Shown: piece after piece, positions 1 through 9,689 of the stretch
Layout: every line of letters starts with the position of its first letter
Numbering within the stretch: the stretch's first letter is position 1
DNA from: Synechococcus sp. BIOS-E4-1
GTDB taxonomy: Bacteria; Cyanobacteriota; Cyanobacteriia; PCC-6307; Cyanobiaceae
Direction: 5' to 3'
NCBI RefSeq assembly: GCF_014279995.1
Contig: NZ_CP047935.1
Coordinates: 655,243 to 719,242 of the forward strand
DNA: 64,000 nucleotides
Position numbers and translations under genes: made by a program
Notes under the pieces: generated by a model
Told to the model about the DNA's origin: nothing
Databases searched by the model: none
The model's input: the letters and a program-made list of their open reading frames with translations, nothing else

Positions 1-1
1 A

Positions 2-442
2 GTCCTGACCGGACGGGCCAAGGACACGATCGTGCTCAGCAGCGGTGAAAACATTGAGCCTGGGCCGCTTGAGGAGGCGCTGGTTTCCAGCCCCCTGATC
101 GAGCAGGTGATGTTGGTGGGGCAGGACGAGCGTCAACTGGGAGCCCTTGTGGTGCCGCGGCTAGAGGCGATCAAGGCCTGGGCCAGCTCCCAGGGCTGCG
201 ATCCAGGTGATGACCTTGGCGGTTATCCGGGTGATGAGCGCCTGCTCAAGCTGCTGCGCGGAGAGCTGAACCGACTGTTGGCTGACCGTGTTGGATCCAG
301 GGCTGATGAGCGCCTTGCCGGCGTGGCTCTTGTGGAACCCTTTTCGATTGAGAACGGCCTGCTCACCCAGACGCTCAAGCAACGCCGAGATCGGATCACA
401 GACCGCGATCGCTCGTCAATCGAGAGCGTGTACGGCCGCTGA
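2..442 (+). CDS. aas: Acyl-ACP / long-chain acyl-CoA synthetase, C-terminal fragment
   Basis: The reading frame is open from the window edge, so only the last 146 residues are present. It opens with the adenylate-forming-enzyme hinge motif TGRAKDTIVLSSGENIEP, which carries the conserved Asp/Arg core, and ends with the family tail NGLLTQTLKQRRD around the catalytic-lysine region. Known for the family: ATP-dependent activation of fatty acids to acyl-ACP (cyanobacterial Aas) or acyl-CoA, used to recycle free fatty acids at the membrane. The hinge followed by EQVMLVGQD resembles cyanobacterial Aas more than FadD. The 5' part lies outside the window, so ACP versus CoA specificity cannot be judged here. 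Confidence 0.8.
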   Translation, partial: VLTGRAKDTIVLSSGENIEPGPLEEALVSSPLIEQVMLVGQDERQLGALVVPRLEAIKAWASSQGCDPGDDLGGYPGDERLLKLLRGELNRLLADRVGSRADERLAGVALVEPFSIENGLLTQTLKQRRDRITDRDRSSIESVYGR

Positions 443-514
443 AAGCCATCACGCCAGGGTCGGGTTGACCATCCGCCGAGGTGCTGAGACGCTTGGCGCT
501 GCTTCCCCGCCCCG

Positions 515-958
515 ATGTCTGACGGCACCACTTTGTCAATCAAGCGTTCCATCACTATCCGTGCCGTCGTTACTCCGGCCTGGAAAGAAGAGGCCGAGCG
601 TGAGCTGAGCGCTGGCATCTCCACCACCGACCAGCAACTGGCCCAGCTCGAACAGGAGGGCCAGCAGGTTGTTGATGATGTTCGTCGTCAGAGCGCCAAC
701 CCGCTTGATCCGCGTGTACAGGAGCAGGTCGCTCAGGTGCAGCAGCAGGTTGCAGCCAAGCGGGCTGAGCTCGAAGAGCAGAAGCGCAATCTTCTTCAGC
801 AGCAGGCCCAGGTTCGCGATCTTGAAATGGAACAGATCGTGGATCAGGGTCAGCTTGAGAGCTTCTGCGACATCCAGGTGGGCGACAACCTGGTGAGCAA
901 AATGCAGGTTGCCGTGGTCGTGCGCGACGGCGTGATCGAGTCGATTGAGCAGGGCTGA
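515..958 (+). CDS. YlqD-like coiled-coil protein
   Basis: A 147-residue soluble protein whose middle (about residues 30-105) is Gln/Glu/Ala-rich and heptad-like, predicting a long coiled coil between two small globular ends. The N-terminal strand (LSIKRSITIRAVVTP) and C-terminal strand (KMQVAVVVRDGVIESIEQ) match the layout of the YlqD family, which has no defined function. It lies between the synthetase and pdhC on the same strand, 72 nt after the former and 64 nt before the latter, and may be cotranscribed. The ATG at 515 is the first start in frame; no strong Shine-Dalgarno is seen. Confidence 0.75.
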   Translation: MSDGTTLSIKRSITIRAVVTPAWKEEAERELSAGISTTDQQLAQLEQEGQQVVDDVRRQSANPLDPRVQEQVAQVQQQVAAKRAELEEQKRNLLQQQAQVRDLEMEQIVDQGQLESFCDIQVGDNLVSKMQVAVVVRDGVIESIEQG

Positions 959-1022
959 GCGCTGATGGGGGCCGGCCTGCCGGCCCGTAAGATTTTTCTA
1001 GTCAGCCCCTCTGGAGACGGTT

Positions 1023-2417
1023 TTGGCAACCCACGACATCTTCATGCCTGCCCTCAGCTCCACGATGACGGAGGGGAAGATCGTTGAGTGGCTTAAAAAT
1101 CCTGGCGACAAGGTGGGCCGCGGCGAGTCCGTGCTTGTGGTCGAGTCCGATAAAGCCGACATGGATGTCGAATCCTTCAATGAGGGTTATCTCGCAGCTG
1201 TTTTGATGCCCGCGGGCAGCACGGCTCCTGTGGGCGAGACCATTGGTTTGATCGTGGAGACCGAGGCTGAGATTGCCGAGGCCCAGGCCAAGGCCCCGTC
1301 GGGTGGTGGATCGGCAGTTGCACCCCCCACCCCCGCAGCCCAGGCTCCTGCGGCAACAGCTTCTGCGCCAGCATCGACGGCGCCAACGGCACCAGTGCCA
1401 GCTGCTTCCGCCGCCGCACCCGCTCCCGCTGCGGTTCAACCGCCAGTTGCGCCTTCTGTTCCTGCTGCTGCGCCTGCTGTTCCTGCTGCTGCGCCAACGA
1501 GCAATGGTCGACTGATTGCCAGTCCAAGGGCGAAGAAACTGGCCTCTCAGATGGGCGTCGACCTCAGCGGGGTCCGCGGCAGCGGCCCCAATGGTCGAAT
1601 TCAGGCGGAAGACGTGGAGCGCGCCGCTGGGCGTCCCATCAGTGTGCCCCTGGTCGGGGAAGGGACCGCCGCTGCCGTGAATGCCGGAGCTGCGAGCGCC
1701 GTAAAGGCTCCCAGCTCCCCTGCCGGCAACAGCTTCGGTCGCCCTGGCGACACAGTCCCGTTCAACACCCTCCAGGGTGCGGTGAACCGCAACATGGAAG
1801 CCAGCCTCGTCGTCCCCTGCTTCCGGGTGGGCTACACGATCACCACCGATCAACTCGATGCCTTCTATCAGCAGGTGAAGCCCAAGGGCGTCACGATGAC
1901 GGCTCTTCTGGCGAAGGCCGTAGCCGTCACCCTGGCTCGGCATCCTCAGGTGAATGCTGCAACCACCGCCGCGGGCATGAGCTATCCCGCCGACGTCAAT
2001 GTGGCTGTTGCCGTGGCCATGGAGGACGGTGGTTTGATCACACCCGTACTGCGTCAGGCCGATCGAACGGATCTCTATGAGCTTTCCCGTCAGTGGTCGG
2101 ATCTGGTCAAGCGCTCGCGCAGCAAGCAGCTGCAGCCTGAGGAGTACAGCACAGGCACCTTCACCCTCTCCAACCTCGGCATGTTCGGGGTGGATCGCTT
2201 CGATGCTATCCTTCCCCCCGGCACCGGTGCCATCCTCGCGGTGGCTGCTTCAAGACCTGCCGTTGTGGCTGGAAAGGATGGGTCCATCGCTGTGAAGCGT
2301 CAGATGCAGGTCAATCTCACGGCGGACCACCGTGTGATCTATGGCGCCGATGGTGCCGCGTTCCTCAAGGATCTGGCGGAATTGATCGAAACCCGCCCTG
2401 AAAGTCTGGCGATCTGA
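1023..2417 (+). CDS. pdhC: Pyruvate dehydrogenase E2 (dihydrolipoamide acetyltransferase)
   Basis: This is the E2 core of the pyruvate dehydrogenase complex; it transfers the acetyl group from lipoamide to CoA. Residues 1-80 form a lipoyl domain with the lipoylated lysine K44 in ESDKADM. Residues about 90-160 are an Ala/Pro-rich swinging linker. Residues about 162-200 are the peripheral-subunit-binding domain (ASPRAKKLA...NGRIQAEDVE). The rest is the catalytic domain, ending in ADHRVIYGADGAAFL. The usual HxxxDG motif reads HxxxYG, which is normal for cyanobacterial and plastid E2 and not a defect. The start is TTG at 1023, preceded by GGAG at 1012-1015. Length of 464 aa is typical. Confidence 0.93.
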   Translation: MATHDIFMPALSSTMTEGKIVEWLKNPGDKVGRGESVLVVESDKADMDVESFNEGYLAAVLMPAGSTAPVGETIGLIVETEAEIAEAQAKAPSGGGSAVAPPTPAAQAPAATASAPASTAPTAPVPAASAAAPAPAAVQPPVAPSVPAAAPAVPAAAPTSNGRLIASPRAKKLASQMGVDLSGVRGSGPNGRIQAEDVERAAGRPISVPLVGEGTAAAVNAGAASAVKAPSSPAGNSFGRPGDTVPFNTLQGAVNRNMEASLVVPCFRVGYTITTDQLDAFYQQVKPKGVTMTALLAKAVAVTLARHPQVNAATTAAGMSYPADVNVAVAVAMEDGGLITPVLRQADRTDLYELSRQWSDLVKRSRSKQLQPEEYSTGTFTLSNLGMFGVDRFDAILPPGTGAILAVAASRPAVVAGKDGSIAVKRQMQVNLTADHRVIYGADGAAFLKDLAELIETRPESLAI

Positions 2418-2491
2418 ATCAGGTCAGCAGAAGACACTCAGCTGCCGAGCTAAGGGAACCTTGCCACTCTTGACGTGGTGTAGGTCGCCTC

Positions 2492-4387
2492 GTGTCTGTT
2501 CCATCCTTTTCACGCCTGCTGGGCCGTCCTCTGCCGCGGTCCAGTGCCAAGGATGAGCGACTCCCCAATCTCGAGGCGTTGCCGATCTTGTCCTCGGATG
2601 CTCTGTCATCCGTGGCCTATGCGACCGAAGCGGCGCTTGGAATTCTGATCCTGGGAGGCAGTGCCGCTCTTCGGCTGTCGCTCCCGATCACGGTGGCGAT
2701 CATCGCTTTGATCACGATCGTGGTGTTGTCGTATCGGCAGGCGATCTCGGCCTATCCCAAGGGTGGCGGTTCCTACGTGGTGGCCCGCGACAATCTCGGA
2801 CGCAATGTGGGATTGGTGGCGGCCGCTGCACTGCTGATCGACTACACCCTCACCGCAGCGGTCAGCCTGATGGCGGGAACCCAGGCACTGTCCTCACTGC
2901 AGCCATCCCTGTTGGCCTACGAGGTTCCGATCGGCCTGCTGCTGCTCGTGCTCGTGGGCTGGGCGAACCTTCGCGGGGTCAGGGAGGCAGGGCGTGTGTT
3001 CTCGGTTCCTACCTATGCGTTCGTGGTGATGATTGTGCTGCTCACGGTTGCGGGGCTCAAGGATCTCACCTTCCATCACGGCTGGACTCCCGATGCCCCT
3101 CCTCTTAAGGCTGCGTTGGAGCCGATCGGCCTGTTTCTGATTCTGCGGGCGTTCAGCTCCGGTTGTTCAGCGATGACCGGCATCGAAGCCATCGCCAATG
3201 GTGTGCAGGTTTTTCGCGAGCCTGCTCCAGTCAATGCCCGTAAAACCCTTCTGGTTATGGGTGTTCTGCTGTCGGTGATGTTCCTCGCGGTCAGCACCTT
3301 GGGCTTCATGTATGGGGTTGCACCCAATCCCGACATCACCGTGTTGGCTCAGATCGGGCAGCGCGTGTTCGGTGATGGCAGCGTTCTCTACTGGATCCTG
3401 CAGATCTCAACGCTGCTGATTCTGGTACTTGCAGCGAATACGGCCTTCTCCGGATTCCCGCGTCTGGCGGCCATGCTCGCGGAGGACTACTGCTTGCCCA
3501 TGCAGATGAAGTTGCTGGGTGACCGCCTCGTCTACCAGAACGGGATCGGGGTGCTGGTGACAATCACGGCGCTGATCATCGTGATCTGCAGGGGTAACAC
3601 CACTGTGGCCGTCAATCTGTATGCCCTTGGAGTCTTCACCGCTTTCACCCTGTCGCAGCTGGGTCTGGTACGTCGCTGGTGGAAGCTTCGCGGAGAGGGC
3701 TGGCGGGGGCGGATGGCCATGAATGCGCTCGGATCGCTCACCACCTTTGTGGTGTTGATGGTGATCGTGGTGAGCAAATTTGATGAGGGGGCCTGGACCG
3801 TGGTGATCGCTATTCCTCTGCTGGTGTGGGGACTGGCCTTGATCCGCCGCCGATACCGGGAGATCTTCACTGCCCTTGCTCTCGACCATGATGGGTCGTC
3901 ACTGAAGCTGGTGCCCCGCGATCCACCTACAGGGCACCACGCGATCGTCTGGGTCGCAAGCATGATGCAACCTTCCTTTGAGGCGTTGCGCTACGCCTGC
4001 TCGTTCGCCGATTCAGTCACGGCGGTGATGGTGGTCCAGAAGGAAGAGGATGCCGGAAAGCTCAGCCAGATGTGGGATCGCTATGCGGGCACGGACACCG
4101 GTGCTCTGGAGCTGGTGCTGCTCGACAGTCCATACAGTTCGCTGCTGGATCCCTTCTGTGACTTTGTGATGGAGGAAGAGCGACGGCATCCCGAGCGCAC
4201 CACCACGGTGGTCATGCCTGTGGCCATTCCCAGGGATCGACTGGATGTGGCTCTGCTCAACCAAAGGGCTCGCAACCTGTTCGAGGCGCTCTCCGACGAC
4301 CAGAGCAGGGTGTTTTCAATTGTGCGCTATTTCGTTCCCCGCTTGGCCAGCAAAGGGGGATCGTCGCCCTCAGGCAGCATGGATTGA
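2492..4387 (+). CDS. APC-superfamily permease, KimA (YdaO)-like
   Basis: A 631-residue integral membrane protein. After a short cytoplasmic N-terminus comes the signature LPNLEALPILSSDALSSVAYATEAAL, then about twelve hydrophobic segments up to residue 450. The C-terminal ~170-residue soluble domain begins near DHDGSSLKLVPRDPP. This organisation (APC core plus cytoplasmic regulatory domain) matches the KimA/YdaO group, whose characterised members import potassium with protons; annotation as an amino-acid permease is the usual generic alternative. GTG start at 2492. It ends 15 nt before queA on the same strand, so the two may be cotranscribed. Substrate is inferred only from family resemblance. 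Confidence 0.75.
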   Translation: MSVPSFSRLLGRPLPRSSAKDERLPNLEALPILSSDALSSVAYATEAALGILILGGSAALRLSLPITVAIIALITIVVLSYRQAISAYPKGGGSYVVARDNLGRNVGLVAAAALLIDYTLTAAVSLMAGTQALSSLQPSLLAYEVPIGLLLLVLVGWANLRGVREAGRVFSVPTYAFVVMIVLLTVAGLKDLTFHHGWTPDAPPLKAALEPIGLFLILRAFSSGCSAMTGIEAIANGVQVFREPAPVNARKTLLVMGVLLSVMFLAVSTLGFMYGVAPNPDITVLAQIGQRVFGDGSVLYWILQISTLLILVLAANTAFSGFPRLAAMLAEDYCLPMQMKLLGDRLVYQNGIGVLVTITALIIVICRGNTTVAVNLYALGVFTAFTLSQLGLVRRWWKLRGEGWRGRMAMNALGSLTTFVVLMVIVVSKFDEGAWTVVIAIPLLVWGLALIRRRYREIFTALALDHDGSSLKLVPRDPPTGHHAIVWVASMMQPSFEALRYACSFADSVTAVMVVQKEEDAGKLSQMWDRYAGTDTGALELVLLDSPYSSLLDPFCDFVMEEERRHPERTTTVVMPVAIPRDRLDVALLNQRARNLFEALSDDQSRVFSIVRYFVPRLASKGGSSPSGSMD

Positions 4388-4402
4388 TCACGTTCAAGCG
4401 TT

Positions 4403-5524
4403 GTGGTGGATCCAAGGGATCTTCAGCTCAGCTCCTACGACTACCGCTTGCCCGAAGAGCGGATCGCGCAGGCACCAGTGGAGCCACGCCATGCAGCACG
4501 ACTGCTGATGGCGCCCCCCATCAACCAACCCATGACGGAGCTGATGCATCGTCGGGTGTGGGATTGGCAGGATGAGCTGCGTCCTGGCGACCTGCTGGTG
4601 GTCAACGACACACGGGTTCTGCGTGCGCGTTTGAGGGTGCGGCGTTCCGGAGGTGGGCTTGCGGAGCTTTTGGTGCTGGAGCCCCGCGGCGAAGGCCGCT
4701 GGTTGTGTCTTGCCAGACCCGGTAAGAAATTGAAGCCCGGTGATCAGCTCTGGCTTGAAGCGCTCGAACAGGATCCCGTTCCTCTGCAGGTGTTGGCATC
4801 GGACGGCGCCAGTGGCGGTCGCATCATTCAGTTCCCTGCGGCTTTCGTTGATGCCGCCGCGATTGAAACCCTGCTTGAGCGCTATGGCGAAGTGCCGTTA
4901 CCGCCCTACATCACGCGTCATGACGAGTCGGATCAGGAGCGTTATCAGACTCGCTATGCCGCCAGGCCAGGAGCGGTTGCTGCTCCAACAGCGGGCTTGC
5001 ACCTCAGTGACGAGCTCCTGAAGCTGATCCGCGGCCGCGGCGTTCAACTGGCCACGGTGACGTTGCACGTGGGGTTGGGTACATTCCGGCCCGTGGAGAC
5101 TGAAGATCTCACGGATCTGAGTCTGCACAGCGAATGGGTGGAGGTGACTGCTGAGCTGGTGGACGCTGTCATCGCGTGCCGGCAGCGTGGAGGACGTGTG
5201 ATTGCCGTGGGCACGACCAGCGTGCGGGCTCTGGAGGGAGCTGCGGCCGCAGGGGGTGGCAGCCTGCAACCTCTAAGGGGACCTGTTGATCTGGTGATCC
5301 AGCCCGGCTTTCGTTTCCTGGTGGTGCAGGGCCTGCTGACCAATTTTCATCTGCCCAAGAGCTCGCTGTTGCTTCTGGTCAGCGCTCTGATCGGACGCAG
5401 CAGGTTGCTTGAACTTTATGAAGTCGCCATTCGCGAGACCTATCGCTTCTATTCCTATGGCGATGCCATGTGGATCGCTCCGGATGCCGTGCTTCCTGGT
5501 GTGACACCACGAGCTGATGATTGA
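4403..5524 (+). CDS. queA: S-adenosylmethionine:tRNA ribosyltransferase-isomerase
   Basis: QueA transfers and isomerises the ribosyl part of SAM onto preQ1-modified tRNA, giving epoxyqueuosine in the wobble position. Family hallmarks: the N-terminal [16 protein letters not shown]...R motif, [29 protein letters not shown] and [13 protein letters not shown] near the C-terminus. Length of 373 aa is slightly above average (about 345-360). Start is GTG at 4403; a second GTG follows directly and could be used instead. It follows the permease by 15 nt. It ends convergently against cysK, with a hairpin between the two genes. Confidence 0.95.
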   Translation: MVDPRDLQLSSYDYRLPEERIAQAPVEPRHAARLLMAPPINQPMTELMHRRVWDWQDELRPGDLLVVNDTRVLRARLRVRRSGGGLAELLVLEPRGEGRWLCLARPGKKLKPGDQLWLEALEQDPVPLQVLASDGASGGRIIQFPAAFVDAAAIETLLERYGEVPLPPYITRHDESDQERYQTRYAARPGAVAAPTAGLHLSDELLKLIRGRGVQLATVTLHVGLGTFRPVETEDLTDLSLHSEWVEVTAELVDAVIACRQRGGRVIAVGTTSVRALEGAAAAGGGSLQPLRGPVDLVIQPGFRFLVVQGLLTNFHLPKSSLLLLVSALIGRSRLLELYEVAIRETYRFYSYGDAMWIAPDAVLPGVTPRADD

Positions 5525-5536
5525 GCAGATTGGCAT

Positions 5537-5562
5537 TAAAAAAGCCCCGGTGTTCCGGGGCT
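5537..5562 (-). terminator. Rho-independent terminator of cysK
   Basis: A perfect 8-bp stem (AGCCCCGG / CCGGGGCT) with a TGTT loop at 5543-5562. On the minus strand it is followed by a T-tract (complement of AAAAAA), placing it 24 nt past the cysK stop codon. On the plus strand there is no T-run after the stem, so it serves cysK mainly, although the convergent queA transcript also crosses it. Confidence 0.8.
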
Positions 5563-5585
5563 GAGTGGTGTGCAAACGCTGCGGT

Positions 5586-6572
5586 TCAGGCGGTGACGGG
5601 TTGCTCGATGATCCCGGTGGGAACATCGGCGAACATCACTGATGAGAGATAGCGCTCAGCCAGATCGGGGAGAACAACCACGATGGTCTTACCGGCGTAG
5701 GCGTCCTGCTTGGCCAGTCGAATGGCGGCCGCCGCTGCGGCTCCGCAGGAAATGCCCACCAGCAGACCCTCTTCCTTGGCCAGACGCAGAGCCATCTCAA
5801 CCGACTCGTCGTTGGTCACCTGCTCGACTTTGTCGACAACGGAAAGGTCAAGGTTCTTGGGAATGAAGCCGGCGCCGATCCCCTGGATCTTGTGGGGACC
5901 TGGCTTCAGCTCTTCGCCGTTCATGGTCTGAGTGATCACCGGGCTGTGGCTGGGCTCCACCGCCACTGATTCGATCGCCTTGCCTTGCTCGTTTTTGATG
6001 TAGCGAGACACGCCAGTGATGGTGCCGCCGGTGCCGACGCCGGCCACCAGAACGTCAATGGCTCCTTCGCAGTCGTTCCAGATCTCAGGGCCAGTGGTCT
6101 TTTCGTGAATCTCCGGGTTGGCAGGGTTCTCGAACTGCCCGGGCATGAAGTACTTGTCAGGGTCGGTTGCTGCGATTTCCTTGGCTTTGGCGATGGCGCC
6201 GGGCATGCCCTTGGCGGCTTCGGTGAGCACGATCTCAGCACCGAGAACAGCCATCACGCGACGACGTTCAATCGACATCGACTCTGGCATCGTGAGCACC
6301 AGCTTGTAACCGCGAGCAGCTGCGGTGAAGGCGAGAGCAACGCCGGTATTGCCCGATGTGGGCTCGACGATCACCTTGCCTTCAGTGAGTTCACCACGCT
6401 TCTCGGCATCCCAGATCATGTTCGCGCCGATGCGGCACTTCACGCTGTAGGCGGGATTGCGACCTTCGATTTTGGCGAGCACGGTGGCTTTGCAGTCCTT
6501 GGTGACATGGTTCAGACGCACCAGGGGGGTATTACCGATGGCCTGGCTGTTATCGGCGTAAACGCGAGACAT
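5586..6572 (-). CDS. cysK: Cysteine synthase A (O-acetylserine sulfhydrylase)
   Basis: PLP enzyme making cysteine from O-acetylserine and sulfide. The PLP lysine is K45 in [12 protein letters not shown]; the family usually has SVKDR, so Cys replaces Asp directly after the lysine, as in several cyanobacterial homologues. The Asn/Thr substrate loop PTSGNTG and the phosphate-binding GTGGTITG loop are both present. Length of 328 aa is normal. It sits beside two transsulfuration-type PLP genes on the same strand, giving a small sulfur amino acid cluster. The 133 nt between it and the next gene upstream could hold its own promoter. Confidence 0.95.
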   Translation of the reverse strand: MSRVYADNSQAIGNTPLVRLNHVTKDCKATVLAKIEGRNPAYSVKCRIGANMIWDAEKRGELTEGKVIVEPTSGNTGVALAFTAAARGYKLVLTMPESMSIERRRVMAVLGAEIVLTEAAKGMPGAIAKAKEIAATDPDKYFMPGQFENPANPEIHEKTTGPEIWNDCEGAIDVLVAGVGTGGTITGVSRYIKNEQGKAIESVAVEPSHSPVITQTMNGEELKPGPHKIQGIGAGFIPKNLDLSVVDKVEQVTNDESVEMALRLAKEEGLLVGISCGAAAAAAIRLAKQDAYAGKTIVVVLPDLAERYLSSVMFADVPTGIIEQPVTA

Positions 6573-6705
6573 GAGGGAGTCGAAAAAATGGCCAATTTTT
6601 GCAATTTAGGGAGACTCTCAGTCAGGTGCCTGGCTCTTAAGAGCTTGTTCAAACTCTGTCAATCCAGCAGGCAGCAACTCAGCATTCCTTTCCCCAGCTC
6701 TCCGG

Positions 6706-8193
6706 TCACGCCTTCTCCAGAGCCAGCAGGAACCGCTTCCAGAGATTCTGCTGATCCTCAAGTCCCACGGAGACGCGCAGCAGATGGGATGGCACATCGC
6801 AGCGTTGCGCCCAAACCAATTCGTCGTAGTGAGCAAGCAGCACGTAGGGGCAGACCAGGGTGAAGGCGGTGCCGAGACTTGGCCCCTTGCAGATCTCCAG
6901 TGCGTCGTAGACCTTCTGCGCCGAGGGAGTTCCTCCTTTCAGTTCAAAGGACAGCAGACAGCCATGGCCTGCACCTGGCCGCTGCAGAGCCTTGAAGTTC
7001 TCGCATGCACCCGGATGGAACACCTTCTCCACGGCGGGGTGGTCGCGCAGCTGTTCAGCAAGGCACAGCGTGTTGCGATTGAGCTGATGCACCCGTTCGA
7101 CCACGTCTTCACTGCCCTGGTCGAGGGCGATGACATCCCCGTCGGCAAGCTCAGCCAGTGGTTGCAGGGAGCTGGCTGATGCAGCCAGCTGATCTCTCCA
7201 GCGGGAGTGGTGACTCAGCACCAGACTTCCAGCCAGAACATCACCACGGCCCGCGAAGCTTTTGGTGAGTGAGCTGAAGACCAGATCGGCGTGGGGCAAC
7301 CCGTCGATATTGATTCCAGATCCAATGGTGTCGTCGGCGATCACGGGGATGCCCTGCCGGTGGGCAAGCCTGGCGATCGTTGCCAGATCAATGCAGCGCA
7401 GCAGGGGATTGCTAGGCAGCTCCACGACCACTGCCGACGGCTGCAGGCGCTCGAGAGCGGCATCCACACTGGCTGCACTGTCATCCAGCAGCAGTTCGGC
7501 CCCGTTGAACACCACCTGGGGCAGCTTGAGCACATCCACGTAGGGGAAACCGATCTGCAACACGGGCCTGTTGGGCCGGATGGCCGAGATCAGTTGGAGT
7601 GCTCTGTGTAGAGCCGACATGCCTGAGGGGTGGAGGCTGATCGCATCTCCCTCACAGCGATAGATTCGCGCCAGCCGGCCAATCACATTGCTGCGGGCGT
7701 TCTCTGCTGCGGCTACGCCGGCGCTCGGCTCTTGACCGAGGGCGATGGCAGCCAGCCTGGAGGATGCTCCAAGGCCAGTGTGTTGCCAGAAGGCCTTTGC
7801 GGCAGGAGTGCTGGCTGGGTCGGCAATCAGGCAGGTCAGGCCATGGATTGTGATGAGCTGCGTTTCTCCCGCAGGCCTTGTTCTGTGGCAGTGGGCGAGA
7901 GCGGCTTCTGCCGCCGTGCGGTTCGGATACGGCCAGCTGCTTGAGCCCTTGGCTGGGGCGAGGTCGGAGACCTGCAGCGAAAGCTTCGCTAACTGCGCCA
8001 CCAGCGGATGCTGACCGAATCGCGGATACACCGCCCGCAACGCTCTTCGGCACCCGGGATCCTGTTCCTCATAGGCGATGACATCGCTCCATCGAGGCAG
8101 GGCGACCGAGACGGCATGGGTGGCATCAGGAAGAGGATGGCCGAGATCGCTGCCTTGCCAGCAGGGATCGCGCAGCAGGTCGCGCGAACTCAT
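6706..8193 (-). CDS. Cystathionine gamma-synthase-like PLP enzyme with extended N-terminus
   Basis: A 495-residue member of the Cys/Met-metabolism PLP family (fold type I). The PLP lysine is in SSLTKSFAGRGD and the preceding Asp in VIADDTIGSG. The N-terminal ~130 residues (SVALPRWSDVIAYEEQDP onward) are absent from ordinary MetB/MetC proteins and resemble the long form seen in fungal cystathionine gamma-synthases. The start chosen is ATG at 8193, which overlaps the TGA of the upstream gene (ATGA), so translation is probably coupled; an ATG 12 nt earlier is possible. Likely role: methionine or cysteine transsulfuration. The direction (synthase or lyase) cannot be read from sequence. Confidence 0.8.
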   Translation of the reverse strand: MSSRDLLRDPCWQGSDLGHPLPDATHAVSVALPRWSDVIAYEEQDPGCRRALRAVYPRFGQHPLVAQLAKLSLQVSDLAPAKGSSSWPYPNRTAAEAALAHCHRTRPAGETQLITIHGLTCLIADPASTPAAKAFWQHTGLGASSRLAAIALGQEPSAGVAAAENARSNVIGRLARIYRCEGDAISLHPSGMSALHRALQLISAIRPNRPVLQIGFPYVDVLKLPQVVFNGAELLLDDSAASVDAALERLQPSAVVVELPSNPLLRCIDLATIARLAHRQGIPVIADDTIGSGINIDGLPHADLVFSSLTKSFAGRGDVLAGSLVLSHHSRWRDQLAASASSLQPLAELADGDVIALDQGSEDVVERVHQLNRNTLCLAEQLRDHPAVEKVFHPGACENFKALQRPGAGHGCLLSFELKGGTPSAQKVYDALEICKGPSLGTAFTLVCPYVLLAHYDELVWAQRCDVPSHLLRVSVGLEDQQNLWKRFLLALEKA

Positions 8194-9371
8194 TGGAGCG
8201 AGCAAAGTGCCTGGTCGAGATCAGCGATCAGATCGGCAGCGTCTTCACAGCCCACGGACAGACGGATCAGCCCATCGCTGATGCCCAGTTTTTCTTTGAC
8301 CTCTGTGGACACCGAAGCGTGAGTCATCGTGGCCGGGTGGCAGATCAGGCTTTCCACGCCTCCAAGGCTTTCGGCCATGGTGAACCAGCGCAGGGCCTTG
8401 CACATGGCATAAGCATGGGCGCGGCTGGCTTTGACTCCAATCGTGACGATGGCGCCACCGCTGCTCATTTGCTGCATCGCCAGGGAGTGTTGGGGGTGAT
8501 CCGGGCGATGGGGGTAGCGCACCCAGTTCACCAGGGCATGGTTGGCGAGGTGATCAGCCAAAGCGGCCGCGTTGGCCATCTGCTGATTGAGTCTTAACGG
8601 CAGGGTCTTGATGCCGCGGGTGATCAGCCAGCAATCGAACGGGGAAGGCTGCAGGCCCAGGGCTTTCTGGGCAAACACCATCTTTTGCTGCCAGGCCGGA
8701 TCGTCAGTGCAGACCGCACCACCAAGGGCGTCGGAGTGTCCGTTGATGTATTTCGTCGTGCTGGTAAGTGAAAGGGTGGCCCCAAGCTGCAGGGGGCGCT
8801 GCACAAGCGCGGTGGCGAAGGTGTTGTCCACCACCACGGGCACCTCGAGGGCCGCGGCTGCCGTGCAGACCTGTCTCAGGTCGATCACCTTGAGCAGCGG
8901 GTTGGTGGGACTTTCCAGCCAGACCATCGCTGGCTTTCGAGCCGCGATGCTGGAGAGGGCTTCGGCTGATGTGAAATCCACCCATTCAGTGCGGATCCCG
9001 AATTTGGCGAACACCTGTTCAAACAGCCGCACAGTGCAGCCATAGAGGTTCTCCTCGCAGAGCACCAGATCCCCTTGGCTGAGACCGGAGGCAATCGCCG
9101 TGATCGCGCTGACTCCCGACCCAAACACCGTGGCATGGTTGCAGTGCTCAACTGAAGCGAGCACGTCCTCAAGGATGCGGAAGTTGGGATTCCCAGAGCG
9201 TGTGTAATCGAAACCACCAGCGTTGCCATGAGCAAACGTTGAGGTGGAGTAAATCGGTGGCATCACGGTGCCCGTCCCCTCCGCAAAACTCTCCCCGTGG
9301 TGAATCGCCAGGGTGGCGTCGGCTGGTATTGGTGCTGGGCGCTGCAAGTGATGGCTGCGATCAGGTCTCAA
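8190..9371 (-). CDS. metB: Cystathionine gamma-synthase / gamma-lyase family enzyme
   Basis: A standard-length (393 aa) Cys/Met-metabolism PLP enzyme. Hallmarks: the YTRSGNPN motif with the Tyr/Arg phosphate ligands, the GSGVSAI loop, VVVDNTFAT with the PLP-pyridine Asp, and the PLP lysine K207 in SLTSTTKYINGHSD. It could act as gamma-synthase (O-acyl-homoserine plus cysteine) or as gamma-lyase; sequence does not separate these. It is first in a two-gene unit with its paralog, which starts inside its stop codon. Its 5' end faces a divergent small gene starting at 9432. Confidence 0.85.
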   Translation of the reverse strand: MRPDRSHHLQRPAPIPADATLAIHHGESFAEGTGTVMPPIYSTSTFAHGNAGGFDYTRSGNPNFRILEDVLASVEHCNHATVFGSGVSAITAIASGLSQGDLVLCEENLYGCTVRLFEQVFAKFGIRTEWVDFTSAEALSSIAARKPAMVWLESPTNPLLKVIDLRQVCTAAAALEVPVVVDNTFATALVQRPLQLGATLSLTSTTKYINGHSDALGGAVCTDDPAWQQKMVFAQKALGLQPSPFDCWLITRGIKTLPLRLNQQMANAAALADHLANHALVNWVRYPHRPDHPQHSLAMQQMSSGGAIVTIGVKASRAHAYAMCKALRWFTMAESLGGVESLICHPATMTHASVSTEVKEKLGISDGLIRLSVGCEDAADLIADLDQALCSLQ

Positions 9372-9431
9372 AGCTAGGAAACAGGCTGACTGTCGCCGCT
9401 AGCGTCGAGTCCGACCTAAAGACCAGGAGCC

Positions 9432-9689
9432 TTGGCTGACACCTCAGTGCCACAGAGCCATAAGGATGAGTGGCGGGATCATGTGCTCAGCGAAATCGTC
9501 ACGTTTCTGAGCGAGAACAAGCAGCAGATTCATGCTCGCTATCTGGAGCAGCGTCAGGGGCAGCTCGCTCGTGATCTGATCGAGCAGGAGGGACTGATGG
9601 ATTTCGAGCTCGCCATCACTTTTCTGGAAGACAAGCCCAAAGGCTTCGGGTTGGGACTGGGCTTTTTCAAGGCGAACCTGATCCGTTGA
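9432..9689 (+). CDS. Small conserved-looking cytoplasmic protein, unknown function
   Basis: An 85-residue protein, charged and helical (HVLSEIVTFLSENKQQIHARYLEQRQGQLARDLIEQ), ending in a hydrophobic GFGLGLGFFKANLIR tail. TTG start at 9432 with a clear AGGAG at 9424-9428. No family is recognised. It is divergent from metB and its codon use looks like that of the neighbouring housekeeping genes, so it is probably real. No membrane span or signal peptide is evident. Confidence 0.65.
   Translation: MADTSVPQSHKDEWRDHVLSEIVTFLSENKQQIHARYLEQRQGQLARDLIEQEGLMDFELAITFLEDKPKGFGLGLGFFKANLIR

Noticed and set aside
1177-1527. Minus-strand and other frames over the pdhC linker
   Set aside because: The Ala/Pro-rich linker of pdhC gives long open shadow frames rich in Gln and Arg; they have no independent support.
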